DNA of 49,561 bases from CAZKUR01 sp964556005 (lineage in GTDB: Bacteria > Bacteroidota > Ignavibacteria > Ignavibacteriales > Ignavibacteriaceae), in the NCBI GenBank assembly GCA_964556005.1, contig CAZKUR010000024.1, forward strand, positions 1 to 49,561, read 5' to 3'. The first letter of the stretch is position 1, and each line of letters starts with the position of its first letter. The position numbers were made by a program, and so were the translations under genes. Below are positions 33,731 through 42,181 of this stretch, piece after piece. The notes below the pieces were generated by a model. It was not told where the DNA came from. It was given only the letters and a program-made list of their open reading frames with translations, and made no database searches.

Positions 33731-34568
33731 ATGATATTTTAGGTTCAAATAGTGATAACTGATTAATGGGAATTTTATTTTTCACCAAGTTATAAAATTC
33801 TGGTAGAATTTCTATACCCATTGAGTTTCTTCTTAAACTATTAGCGATAATGATTGTTGTACCTGAACCCATGAAAGGATCCAACACTGTGTCGCCCTCT
33901 TTTGTAAAAAGATTTATAAACCATTCAGGTAATTTTTCTGGAAATACCGCACTATGATTTTTATTATTACACTCTGTTGCCAAATGCAATACATTTGTGG
34001 GGTAAGCCATTTTTCTACCGACCCAATTAGAGATATTTTTCCCAAATCCGCTTCCAACCTTTGAATTGTCTCTTATTTTGTCCGTTTGGCTAAGATTCCT
34101 TAGTCTCGATTTTGACCATTCTCCCATCGGTACCATTACTGATTCTTGATACATGTTAAATTTTTTTTGTTTATTGAACTGAAGTAGTCTTTCCCAAGAA
34201 TCTCTAAATCTGTTAGGCCATTTACCAGGATAACTATTTTTTTTATGCCAAATAAATTCCTCTGTCCATAACCAGCCCTGTTTTCTCATCTCCAAAATTA
34301 AATCAATTACATATGTATGTCGTTCTCCATTATAAACGCGTTCTTTAATATTAAGGATAAAAGTTCCTGTGGGTTTTAATACTCTAAGTAATTGCTCAGA
34401 AATAGGTAAAAACCATTCAACATATTTATTTGGATGAATTCCACCATATGAATTTTTCCTTTGATCAGCATATGGTGGTGAAGTAACTATTAAATCGATA
34501 GAGTTATTTTTAAAATTTCTTAAAACTTCCTTACAGTTACCTAAATATATTTGTGTATCTATATTCAT
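33699..34568 (-). CDS. Type II DNA methyltransferase (beta class, probably N4-cytosine)
   Basis: 289 aa. Motif IV is DLIVTSPPYADQR (25-37); the Ser at the first position (SPPY) favours N4-cytosine over N6-adenine methylation. Motif I comes late, DPFMGSGTTIIIANSLRRN (230-248), giving the beta order IV then I. FILNIKERVYNGERHTY and WKW/PNRFRDSWERLLQF are typical of the family. It is the protecting partner of the endonuclease gene, whose start it overlaps, and it comes first in the transcript, so methylation can precede cutting. About 280 AT-rich bases upstream hold its promoter. Confidence 0.85.
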   Translation of the reverse strand: MNIDTQIYLGNCKEVLRNFKNNSIDLIVTSPPYADQRKNSYGGIHPNKYVEWFLPISEQLLRVLKPTGTFILNIKERVYNGERHTYVIDLILEMRKQGWLWTEEFIWHKKNSYPGKWPNRFRDSWERLLQFNKQKKFNMYQESVMVPMGEWSKSRLRNLSQTDKIRDNSKVGSGFGKNISNWVGRKMAYPTNVLHLATECNNKNHSAVFPEKLPEWFINLFTKEGDTVLDPFMGSGTTIIIANSLRRNSMGIEILPEFYNLVKNKIPINQLSLFEPKISYEKTRSKRHK

Positions 34569-34848
34569 TTTATACTATAAAATTAAATTTACCTTGACAA
34601 TTTATCTAAAGAAATTTTTTATTTAATAATCATTCAATATTGATTTTTTATTACCATCAAAGAATTTTTGTAAACAATTTAAATTTAAAATAAAGAATTT
34701 GACAATTAAAATCTCTAAAATAAAATATACGGAACAATTTTGATTTTAAATGTAGAAATTATGAAAAGCTACAAAATAATGTACAGAAGATTGTGAACAA
34801 ACAAAGAAAATTCTTAATTTTAGCTGCACAAAAAATTCAGGGAAGATA

Positions 34849-35982
34849 TTGGACATTACCGCAGGTGCTCCGGGCATCATTCGTGAAAAAACCCAGCGAT
34901 TTAATTTCATAGATCAGTTCAGGGGACTTGTCGTTATCCTGATGCTCCTCGATCATAGTTCTTACTTTCTCAACGCCGCATGGCAGCATATCGATCCATT
35001 TGATCCTCTGTTTGGGAATTGGGGACAGTTTATTATGAGGTATGTAAGCTATTTATGCGCACCCGGATTCCTAATGATGAATGGGGCAATGGTTTGGTGG
35101 GCTTACAGCCGGCGTACTGCTAAAGGGATTTCCGATTGGAATGCAAGATGGCATTTAATTAAACGGGGACTCTTTCTTGTCCTATTGCAGTTAACATGGG
35201 TGAATTCTTCATGGGGCGGCTTCAGTGAATTTAAGCCTCAGTATTTCGGCATTATAGGGTGTATAGGAATCTCAATGATTCTTTTAACTTTATTCATCGA
35301 TACAAAGTGGCAGGTTCGTCTCGGCATCGGGCTGGCGATTTATCTTATTCATCCCTTCCTATTAAAAATTCCATACGATTCCGGAAATGTCTGGCTGAGA
35401 GATTTAATGCAGACATTTATAGACTCAGGCCATTTTAACAAGTATCCCGTTCTCCCCTGGCTTGCTATGTCGGCTTTGGGATCTGTTATGGCTGAAGGCT
35501 GGCTGAAGGTTTGGAGTTCAGACAAGGAGAAAATAAAATACAGTTTGATAATCGGTGTAGGTGCAATAGCTTTGGCGACTATAATAAGAATGGCGCGAGG
35601 TTTCGGCAATATATTCCCCTTCTCCAATTTAGGCTCTTACTCATTTTTTATGGATCAAAAATATCCGCCGAGTTTATACCACAGCTTATGGTTTTTCGGC
35701 TGTGTTGTGCTTGTAATAAGCGCAATCATAGCAATAAATAAAAAAGCGCCGAAGCTTCTTATCGCACTTGACATTGTAGGAATAGTTCCGCTGTTTTTCT
35801 ATTGTGTACATATAGCGTTACTCGGAATATTTTCAAAAAGAATGGGTTTGTTCTATCATCAAGGCACCGTTTTAGAAACGCTGTTAGGTTTTGTTATTAT
35901 GTTTCTCATTATGCTGCCGCTGACAAAATGGTTCGGCGGCGTAAAACGCAGAAGTAAAAATTTTTTAATTCGCATGATCTAA
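34849..35982 (+). CDS. DUF1624/HGSNAT-type membrane acyltransferase-like protein
   Basis: 377 aa with about ten membrane helices. It opens FIDQFRGLVVILMLLDHSSY, the conserved first helix of the DUF1624/heparan-alpha-glucosaminide N-acetyltransferase-like group, where the His is the proposed acetyl relay. Further conserved-looking segments are LCAPGFLMMNGAMVW and YPVLPWLAMSALGSVMAEG. Members are thought to transfer acetyl groups across the membrane onto sugars. The only usable start is TTG 34849, with GGGAAG eight bases upstream. The next gene follows after eight bases, so both are probably one operon. Confidence 0.75.
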   Translation: MDITAGAPGIIREKTQRFNFIDQFRGLVVILMLLDHSSYFLNAAWQHIDPFDPLFGNWGQFIMRYVSYLCAPGFLMMNGAMVWWAYSRRTAKGISDWNARWHLIKRGLFLVLLQLTWVNSSWGGFSEFKPQYFGIIGCIGISMILLTLFIDTKWQVRLGIGLAIYLIHPFLLKIPYDSGNVWLRDLMQTFIDSGHFNKYPVLPWLAMSALGSVMAEGWLKVWSSDKEKIKYSLIIGVGAIALATIIRMARGFGNIFPFSNLGSYSFFMDQKYPPSLYHSLWFFGCVVLVISAIIAINKKAPKLLIALDIVGIVPLFFYCVHIALLGIFSKRMGLFYHQGTVLETLLGFVIMFLIMLPLTKWFGGVKRRSKNFLIRMI

Positions 35983-35990
35983 TTGTTGAA

Positions 35991-37325
35991 ATGAATAAAA
36001 TAAAGAAAGCTTTGTGTATTACTTATCTGTTTTCCTTCTTGGTTATTTTATTAACGGGATGTTCAAGCAGATATGAAGTTCCGAATATACAACAGGACTC
36101 AACAATAGTTTACCTGCCGAAGGATACGAATGGGATTAATGTAAAAATCTTATTCTGTAAAAATATAAATGCGAAAACAGATGAGCCGGTTAATGAAAGC
36201 TCGGTATTCAAAATTAAAGAAGATGCGAAAATTTACGCTGTAGCCAAGCTTGAAAATGTAAAACAAAATAATGATCATGGATTAATGTTCCATATAGATT
36301 GGATTGAACCAAGCGGAAATTCTTTTTTTACAAAACGTATTGACTTCTTACCGGGAGATCCCACGCAGTTACTCACAAGTTCCATTACGGTTCCTCCTGA
36401 AAAGAGAGAGCCGGGGAATTATTTTTTACGCATTTACCTGTTCCGTGAATTAATTGCGGAAAAAGGATTTTTACTTAAAGCTTCATCCGGCGAAGTATCT
36501 GTCTTAAAATCAATCGTTTCAGCAGACAGCTTGGCGGCAAACATTATTCTTTGCGAGAAAATAAATAGTAAAAACGGCAGATTGATTAATCCCGGTACTG
36601 TATTTACAATAAAAGAAAAAGGATATGTTCATGCTGTTGTTAATTTGAAGGTCGTTCCTATTGACCAACTTAATAGCAGCTCTTTCCAAAACCGAAACAT
36701 TACTGTTTACGCCGAGTGGATAGGACCTGACAATAAATCTTTTTACAGGAAAAAAATTGCTCTTTCTCTTAATTCTTCATCTACAATAAGAAGCGCAATT
36801 TCCATTACTCCCGGTAAAAGATTGCCGGGAAATTATTCATTCCGGTTTTATTTGCTTAATAAATTATTAGCCGAAAAGAATTTTATTCTGAAAAAAGAAG
36901 ACAAAAATTTAATAAAAAAGAATAAAAAAGAATTTACGGACGGCATCAAAGCTAAAATTGCACTGTGCAGAAAAGTAAATAAAAAGACCGGTAAACTGAT
37001 TGGCACAGCAAACATCTTTACAATTAATAATAAGGCAAAGGTTCATGCTATTGTTAATCTAAAAAATCAGAATACACACAACAGCCGAAAGCTTAACTTT
37101 TATTTCGATTGGCTTGGACCGAACGATAGTTCCTTTTACAAGAAAAGAATTAAGATTGCTTTAAGCGATTCATCTTCCGTAATAAAAAGTTCTATTTCAA
37201 TCGCCCCAACTAAACGCCGGGCAGGCAATTATAAAGTTAAATTTTACTTATCGCATAAGATGCTTGCCGAACAAGATTTCAAATTAATAACCGCAGAAAA
37301 AGATTCGGCAAAATTTAAACATTAA
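35991..37325 (+). CDS. Lipoprotein of three tandem repeat domains
   Basis: 444 aa. Lipobox LLTGC with Cys24. The mature protein is three copies of a ~115-residue domain. Each copy starts with a strand and a Cys (VKILFCKNINAKTDE, NIILCEKINSKNGR, AKIALCRKVNKKTGK), goes through a FTI/FKI-K...K-x-HA-x-V-N-L element, a W-x-x-P-x-x-x-S-F-x-x-K-x-I strand and a REPGNYFLRIYLF-type end. This looks like an Ig-like beta-sandwich. I do not recognise a named family. It probably shares a transcript with the acyltransferase-like gene eight bases upstream and converges on the LVIVD gene with six bases between stop codons. Confidence 0.7.
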   Translation: MNKIKKALCITYLFSFLVILLTGCSSRYEVPNIQQDSTIVYLPKDTNGINVKILFCKNINAKTDEPVNESSVFKIKEDAKIYAVAKLENVKQNNDHGLMFHIDWIEPSGNSFFTKRIDFLPGDPTQLLTSSITVPPEKREPGNYFLRIYLFRELIAEKGFLLKASSGEVSVLKSIVSADSLAANIILCEKINSKNGRLINPGTVFTIKEKGYVHAVVNLKVVPIDQLNSSSFQNRNITVYAEWIGPDNKSFYRKKIALSLNSSSTIRSAISITPGKRLPGNYSFRFYLLNKLLAEKNFILKKEDKNLIKKNKKEFTDGIKAKIALCRKVNKKTGKLIGTANIFTINNKAKVHAIVNLKNQNTHNSRKLNFYFDWLGPNDSSFYKKRIKIALSDSSSVIKSSISIAPTKRRAGNYKVKFYLSHKMLAEQDFKLITAEKDSAKFKH

Positions 37326-37331
37326 AAAAAT

Positions 37332-38435
37332 TTACGGCCGTGAAATTATAACCAATCCCTCCTGCTGATCGGCTACATAAACATAGTTATCGTCAACAGC
37401 TACACCTAAAGCGTATTGTGTCTGTACGGTTCCAAGTCGAACGGGAGAAGATAAATTCGTTACGTCGAATATCTGCAAGCCTCTTAGTTCCGTTGTTACA
37501 AAAACTTTATTATCCTTATACGCTACTTCTTTTGCATATCCTCCCGTATCATAGCTTCCGACAACCTTTACATTTACAGTATCCGAGTAATCAACAATTA
37601 CAAGTCCGCCTGTTCCGCAGGCAATAAATGCTGCATGTACAATTGGGTGAAGAGCGATGTCTTCGGCATAGCCGGGTGTTTTTACCCGGCAAATTTCACG
37701 ATAAGGAGGATAGTTCCAGCCGTCTCCAAATTCGGATATATCGTAAACAGCTAAACCCAATTCTCCACACGCTACGAATAGATAATTGCTGTCGGCGGTA
37801 GTACATACTCCCACCGCATAGCCCGGAGTTTCGAATTGCGATCTTGATTCCAGGTGTACTCCATCGCTGATTTTATGAATATCAACACCCGTTTCACTTG
37901 TTGCCGTAATAAGATACTCTCCCAAAAAGCAAAAATTCTTTGCAGGCTTGATAGGTAGGTTAGTATCGGTAGCCTGGGGACTCTTAGGATCCGCAGCATT
38001 AACAATGCTTACACCAAAATCACCGTTTGCTAAATAAATTACGCTGTCCTTGTAAGTTATTTTATAAGAATATCCTTTCACCCCGTTTGCAAGCTCCGAA
38101 ACAACCTTTGGCTCTTTAGGATTCGATATATCTACGATCATTAAATTGCCCTGTCCCTGAGCTACATAAGCTAATGAATTTCTTACGGCTACATCCTGTG
38201 CATATCCTGATGTGACGAGTTTATTTACAATTTTATACCCGCCGTCTCCGCCTAAAATTGATTCAGGTTCATTGGGTGTGCGGCAGCCGAACTGGAAGAT
38301 TGAACTAAACACGAGTAATAATACGAATATGAGAATGGATGATTTGTTGAATGACTGAATGTTATATTGGAATAATTTATGGCTTTGTCCCGTTTCCCAA
38401 TTCTCTTTAAAATAAGATTTATTTAATTCCGTCAT
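37332..38435 (-). CDS. LVIVD-repeat beta-propeller lipoprotein
   Basis: 367 aa. A lipobox-like FQFGC places the lipid cysteine at residue 51 behind an unusually long N-region, so the true start may be later at a non-ATG codon. The mature part is built from LVIVD-type repeats: LMIVDISNPKEPKVVSELAN, VSIVNAADPKSPQ, LAVYDISEFGDG, LVIVDYSDTVNVKVVGSYDT and LQIFDVTNLSSPVRLGTVQT, each with a preceding VAV..AYVA-style strand. That predicts a six- or seven-bladed propeller on the outer leaflet or outer membrane. It is the last gene of the putative pgs cluster, 33 bases behind the barrel gene. Confidence 0.75.
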   Translation of the reverse strand: MTELNKSYFKENWETGQSHKLFQYNIQSFNKSSILIFVLLLVFSSIFQFGCRTPNEPESILGGDGGYKIVNKLVTSGYAQDVAVRNSLAYVAQGQGNLMIVDISNPKEPKVVSELANGVKGYSYKITYKDSVIYLANGDFGVSIVNAADPKSPQATDTNLPIKPAKNFCFLGEYLITATSETGVDIHKISDGVHLESRSQFETPGYAVGVCTTADSNYLFVACGELGLAVYDISEFGDGWNYPPYREICRVKTPGYAEDIALHPIVHAAFIACGTGGLVIVDYSDTVNVKVVGSYDTGGYAKEVAYKDNKVFVTTELRGLQIFDVTNLSSPVRLGTVQTQYALGVAVDDNYVYVADQQEGLVIISRP

Positions 38436-38468
38436 CTTTATACCTTTATAAGTTTATGATGATTATTT

Positions 38469-39635
38469 TCAAAATTTGAATATATAGTTAAAAGTTAAAC
38501 CGACCTGATACTGGCTGTAATCTTTTTCATCCGATACATATTCTTCGTTTGGCGGAAACGAAGTTTGACAATCCCTTGTATTCCAGTTTAAAAAAGCGGT
38601 TATAGAAATATTACTGAGAATATCCACACTGTAATCCGCATTTACACGGAAGTAATCGTCGTAACGGCCTGCGTGTAACGGATCATTCTCACCGAAATGA
38701 TTTGTAGTATAAAGCCTTCTGCTGTATTGAGCATTTAAGCCTAAACTGGTTTTAAGCTTGAAAATTTTCGGCAATTGATAATCTATCCCGGCAGAAAAAA
38801 CATGCTCATCGTAAGTTGCATCGACATCATCCGAAGTTTCCAGCGTTTCTCCGGCTTCATCATATCCCTTAGCATTGGACCTCACGTACCTGTAGCTGGC
38901 ATTTACTTTAATCTTTTTTGTCAACGAATGAAATACTCCGATACCGAAGAGAAAATTATCGGAATCATATTCTATAAAGTGATCGTTAAGCCGGTACTGC
39001 ATATAAGAAAAATATAACCGCGCTCTTGTTGAAGAAAATAAATTTTGCTGAACCCAGAAGCTGAGATCGTTTTTTGCATAATCGTACGGCTGAAATGTTA
39101 TAGGTGTGTATCCATAAATTGCAATCCAATCATCGTCACGAAAATGATTGATATAATATTTCGGGATATGTGAATAAGAAACCCTAAAGCTTGTATTTTT
39201 TGCTACAGCCTGGCGTAACGCAAATTCAAATGAGGCCCATGATTTTACGGGGTTATATGAATATGAAGTGTAATCGACTGAAGCCGAAAAAATAGACTTG
39301 TGCTTTTTGATTATATTTTTACTGTAGGATACATCTAAAGTATAATCCATCACCAGGTCGTCCAAACGGTTAATTTGAAACCTGCCTTCGTCTTCACGAT
39401 TTAAAAACCTATCGATGTATTTATCTGAATACCTTAAAATATTATTATCATAAAAAGGTCTTATTGAAAGGCCGACACTCCAATTCTTAACCTTTGTCTT
39501 TGAGCTTTTACTTGTATTGCCGGCATTTAAGGATGAAGTATAATTCCCGGCTGAAGCTGCATATCCTATAAAAGAAAAAATAAATATGTATAAAACAATT
39601 GTATAAAATTTTCTGCTGTAATAAATATTCCTCAT
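38469..39635 (-). CDS. Outer-membrane beta-barrel protein of unknown family
   Basis: 388 aa. Signal peptide ends about residue 29 (YAASA). From residue 55 onward the chain is a near-regular series of amphipathic strands with polar turns, for example VGLSIRPFYDNN, SIFSASVDYTSYSYN, RLYFSYMQYRL, KVNASYRYVRS and ISITAFLNWNTRD, and ends YQVGLTFNYIFKF with the C-terminal aromatic residue used by BAM substrates. A large barrel of 14 or more strands is expected. It starts 9 bases after the stop of the previous gene, with AGGAGAC before ATG 39635. Its place in the pgs cluster suggests an exit pore or anchor for the polymer. Confidence 0.7.
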   Translation of the reverse strand: MRNIYYSRKFYTIVLYIFIFSFIGYAASAGNYTSSLNAGNTSKSSKTKVKNWSVGLSIRPFYDNNILRYSDKYIDRFLNREDEGRFQINRLDDLVMDYTLDVSYSKNIIKKHKSIFSASVDYTSYSYNPVKSWASFEFALRQAVAKNTSFRVSYSHIPKYYINHFRDDDWIAIYGYTPITFQPYDYAKNDLSFWVQQNLFSSTRARLYFSYMQYRLNDHFIEYDSDNFLFGIGVFHSLTKKIKVNASYRYVRSNAKGYDEAGETLETSDDVDATYDEHVFSAGIDYQLPKIFKLKTSLGLNAQYSRRLYTTNHFGENDPLHAGRYDDYFRVNADYSVDILSNISITAFLNWNTRDCQTSFPPNEEYVSDEKDYSQYQVGLTFNYIFKF

Positions 39636-39644
39636 TTAAGTCTC

Positions 39645-40544
39645 CTAATCTTCCAGCTTAATATCTTTTTTAGGGAATAAAACTCTGCCTAAAACTGTGC
39701 CCTTATCTTTATCGAGAGGAATTATCTCGTAAGTATGGCTGCCCGGCCGGACATCTAAAACAATTTCTTTTGCCTTTCCCGGAATTTTTGACCCGTCATT
39801 TTTATACCGTGTCACAGCCGAACGAACGCTGTTAAGCAGATAGGTGTTTTTAACTTTTCTGTCTTCTTTAACCTGCAGCCGGTAATTTATTCTTCCCTTC
39901 ATATAATAATGATTTTCAACCCGAGTTAATATCTTAATAGTAGTCGGTCCCGTAATCTTAATTTTCAAAGGCTTTTTTTCTGAGAAACGGTAATATTTTA
40001 ATAAATCTTCGGTAGAAGTAAGATAAACAGGTTCTTTCGGAGCGAGCGGACTAATTGCAACCCAATCAATTTTCTTTTCCTTTTTCTTAGTAAATAAATA
40101 CCTTGCAGCTACACCCGGACTTCCGCTGCCAAGCCACAACTCAATGGAATGTTCTCCTCCGCTTAGATTTATCGTTAATTTTTCTCCGGTTCCAGGAAAG
40201 CCGAGTGATGCATCTTTATAAACCGCATCATTTGATTTGGTAATACTGTTAAATTTCTTTTCAATTTTTTTCCCCCCATCAACTCTGTAATAAATTGTAT
40301 AATCCAAAGGCTGATTTTGACCGGGTGCAAATTGTATTCTTGAAATCATCTCCAATTTACCCGGCCCTCTCACTGTTATTATTGAAGAATCCTTTACCGG
40401 GAGAGAATAATAAATCCTGCTTTTACCGGAAATAATTATTTTAACCTGCGAGGTAACATTTTTTGGTTTTATTACTTTTGATCCTGCAGGAAAAACATAT
40501 GCTGCTGTTAAAAAAATCAAAATAAGAAAGTAAAGTTTTCTCAT
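39645..40544 (-). CDS. Exported protein with an internal domain duplication (pgs cluster)
   Basis: 299 aa. Signal peptide about 1-20 (VFPAG). Two halves share a pattern. The first (residues ~50-150) has IITVRGPGKLEMISRIQFAP, DYTIYYRVDGG, TINLSGGEHSIELWLGSG and ARYLFTKK; the second (~185-295) has KIKITGPTTIKILTRVEN, INYRLQVKED, IVLDVRPGSHTYEIIPLD and GRVLFPKK. Each is thus likely a beta-sandwich carrying a G-P strand, a HS/HT turn and a final LF-x-KK strand. It is periplasmic or surface-exposed. It lies 20 bases after pgsW and 9 bases before the barrel gene, with GAGGAAA as ribosome binding site. No known family was recognised. Confidence 0.7.
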   Translation of the reverse strand: MRKLYFLILIFLTAAYVFPAGSKVIKPKNVTSQVKIIISGKSRIYYSLPVKDSSIITVRGPGKLEMISRIQFAPGQNQPLDYTIYYRVDGGKKIEKKFNSITKSNDAVYKDASLGFPGTGEKLTINLSGGEHSIELWLGSGSPGVAARYLFTKKKEKKIDWVAISPLAPKEPVYLTSTEDLLKYYRFSEKKPLKIKITGPTTIKILTRVENHYYMKGRINYRLQVKEDRKVKNTYLLNSVRSAVTRYKNDGSKIPGKAKEIVLDVRPGSHTYEIIPLDKDKGTVLGRVLFPKKDIKLED

Positions 40545-40564
40545 TATTTCCTCTATTTTAAAAT

Positions 40565-41707
40565 TTACAGGCCGGGTTCATTATTCAATTTATCCTGATT
40601 TAGTTTATCAACCTCTTCGGTGCCGAGCCGGTGACGTTTTTTCTCCAATATGAAAACCGAAATAATAATCAGTGCAAGAAATGCAGTTACGGAAATTGTC
40701 AGTACCGTGTTGTACTGCCTCTGAACAAATATCTCTCCCTGACCCGGTTCGGGAAGAGGTACCGGGCTGACCGGCAGCCCGTATTTAGCCGCAAGTTTTG
40801 TTATATTCAGAAGATGGATGACCGGGACATGATTCTCGATCATTTTTATTAATATGCCTTTTGCTGGATAATTTCTCATCGGAAGCGTAAGGGACAAACC
40901 GCTTGGTATAAACTTATCATTTTCTGTAGAACCTAACGAAGCGATTCCACCGCCGACGTTGATGAATATTTTTATAGGGTTATTTTTTCTATACCGGTTA
41001 AAAATTTTCCAGCGTCTTTCTATACTGTTTTCAAGAAATTCTTCACTTATAAACTCAACATCGTTTCTTTCAATTGCTTCTTTAATTAATTTTCTTCCGT
41101 CGGGACTTAACCCTCTGCCATAATCCTGGCTTCCCCCGATTGAAGCTGCAACAGATCTAAACTTTATTATACCTGCATCGAATAGTGCTTTTTCCATATC
41201 GAGCCAGGTGAAGTACGGATCGTTAGCGCCCCAGTTCGAAGCTCCTACTGATGTGATAATTATTGGTTTTAATTTCAATGTTTGAACTGCTGCAAGAACT
41301 GCGAGGTTTAATCCAGGCAAAGAACCTGTAAAAGAAATGGCGACTACATCTTTATCGGATCCACCCGCTTCTTTCAGCATATCCACGATGACTGCAGAAA
41401 AATTCGGATTCGTTGCAGTCAGCTTCGATTCGATATATCCCTGGTCTGTTGTAATCGGCGTAATATCCTGCCCTATCAATGCCGTTTCATTCGGATCATT
41501 TACGGGATCAATAAAGATTCCTTTTTGCAAACGTTTCCCTTTAAGATACCTTTCAGCTTTTTGCGTAAGCTTTGCAGCTTCCAGTTTTTCTGCGTACCAT
41601 TTTCTTTTAACATCAACTTTTTCAGACTCCACTGCCAGGAAGGCAAGCAGTGACAGCAATGTCAAAACTCCTAATACTATTTTCGATTGAGCAGTAAAGT
41701 TGTTCAT
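40565..41707 (-). CDS. pgsW: Poly-gamma-glutamate system protein PgsW
   Basis: 380 aa. One membrane helix at each end (about 9-27 and 333-352) with a large non-cytoplasmic or cytoplasmic domain between them. The middle reads like the poly-gamma-glutamate system protein (PgsW) family: LIGQDITPITTDQGYIESKL, VVAISFTGSLPGLNLAVLAA, SVGASNWGANDPYFTWLDME, INVGGGIASLGS and PVPLPEPGQGEIF. The family always accompanies PgsB and PgsC, as here. Its biochemical role is unknown. The gene lies 21 bases behind pgsC and its frame contains no close start other than ATG 41707. Confidence 0.85.
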   Translation of the reverse strand: MNNFTAQSKIVLGVLTLLSLLAFLAVESEKVDVKRKWYAEKLEAAKLTQKAERYLKGKRLQKGIFIDPVNDPNETALIGQDITPITTDQGYIESKLTATNPNFSAVIVDMLKEAGGSDKDVVAISFTGSLPGLNLAVLAAVQTLKLKPIIITSVGASNWGANDPYFTWLDMEKALFDAGIIKFRSVAASIGGSQDYGRGLSPDGRKLIKEAIERNDVEFISEEFLENSIERRWKIFNRYRKNNPIKIFINVGGGIASLGSTENDKFIPSGLSLTLPMRNYPAKGILIKMIENHVPVIHLLNITKLAAKYGLPVSPVPLPEPGQGEIFVQRQYNTVLTISVTAFLALIIISVFILEKKRHRLGTEEVDKLNQDKLNNEPGL

Positions 41708-41728
41708 AAATTATTATTGAATAAAAAA

Positions 41729-42181
41729 TTATGCCGGGAATAATTCTCCGTTGAATAAAATTATTACAAGCAATCTCACCAGTACAGCCGTAATAATCAG
41801 AACGCTGACAGTTCTATAAATTCCCTGTTTACCGAACCAATGAGCAATCAACCCGGGTATAACCCAGCCTACTGCTCTAAGCTGAATAGTGCTCGATGCA
41901 ATATCGAGCATTAAAAAATGACGGGAAAAATTAGCAAGCAAACATCCTATCAAGAGGCACATCACCATCTGCCTCCTGCCATAAAGAAAAATATAATTTC
42001 CCAAAGCTTTTATTATAAGGTATGTTGCAAGACTAACTATAAAAATTCCTGCGAGCCGGTCCGGTTCAGACAATAATAAAGCTATGTAACCGGGAACGAC
42101 AATTCCGCCTGCAGCTAACCCGAAAATTTCATAAGACAATAAACTAAAAATTAAACCGAGCGTTATTGCAAGTTCAATCAT
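41729..42181 (-). CDS. pgsC: Poly-gamma-glutamate biosynthesis protein PgsC/CapC
   Basis: 150 aa from ATG 42181, close to the 149 aa of the Bacillus protein. The frame is open to 42298, but that extension lies inside pgsB and is not family-like. The start MIELAITLGLIFSLLSYEIF and the next GLAAGGIVVPGYIALLL are the PgsC signature, followed by several helices and AVGWVIPGLIAHWFGKQG. PgsC is the integral membrane partner of PgsB for poly-gamma-glutamate synthesis. It overlaps the pgsB stop by eight bases (42174-42181), so the two are translationally coupled. Confidence 0.92.
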   Translation of the reverse strand: MIELAITLGLIFSLLSYEIFGLAAGGIVVPGYIALLLSEPDRLAGIFIVSLATYLIIKALGNYIFLYGRRQMVMCLLIGCLLANFSRHFLMLDIASSTIQLRAVGWVIPGLIAHWFGKQGIYRTVSVLIITAVLVRLLVIILFNGELFPA

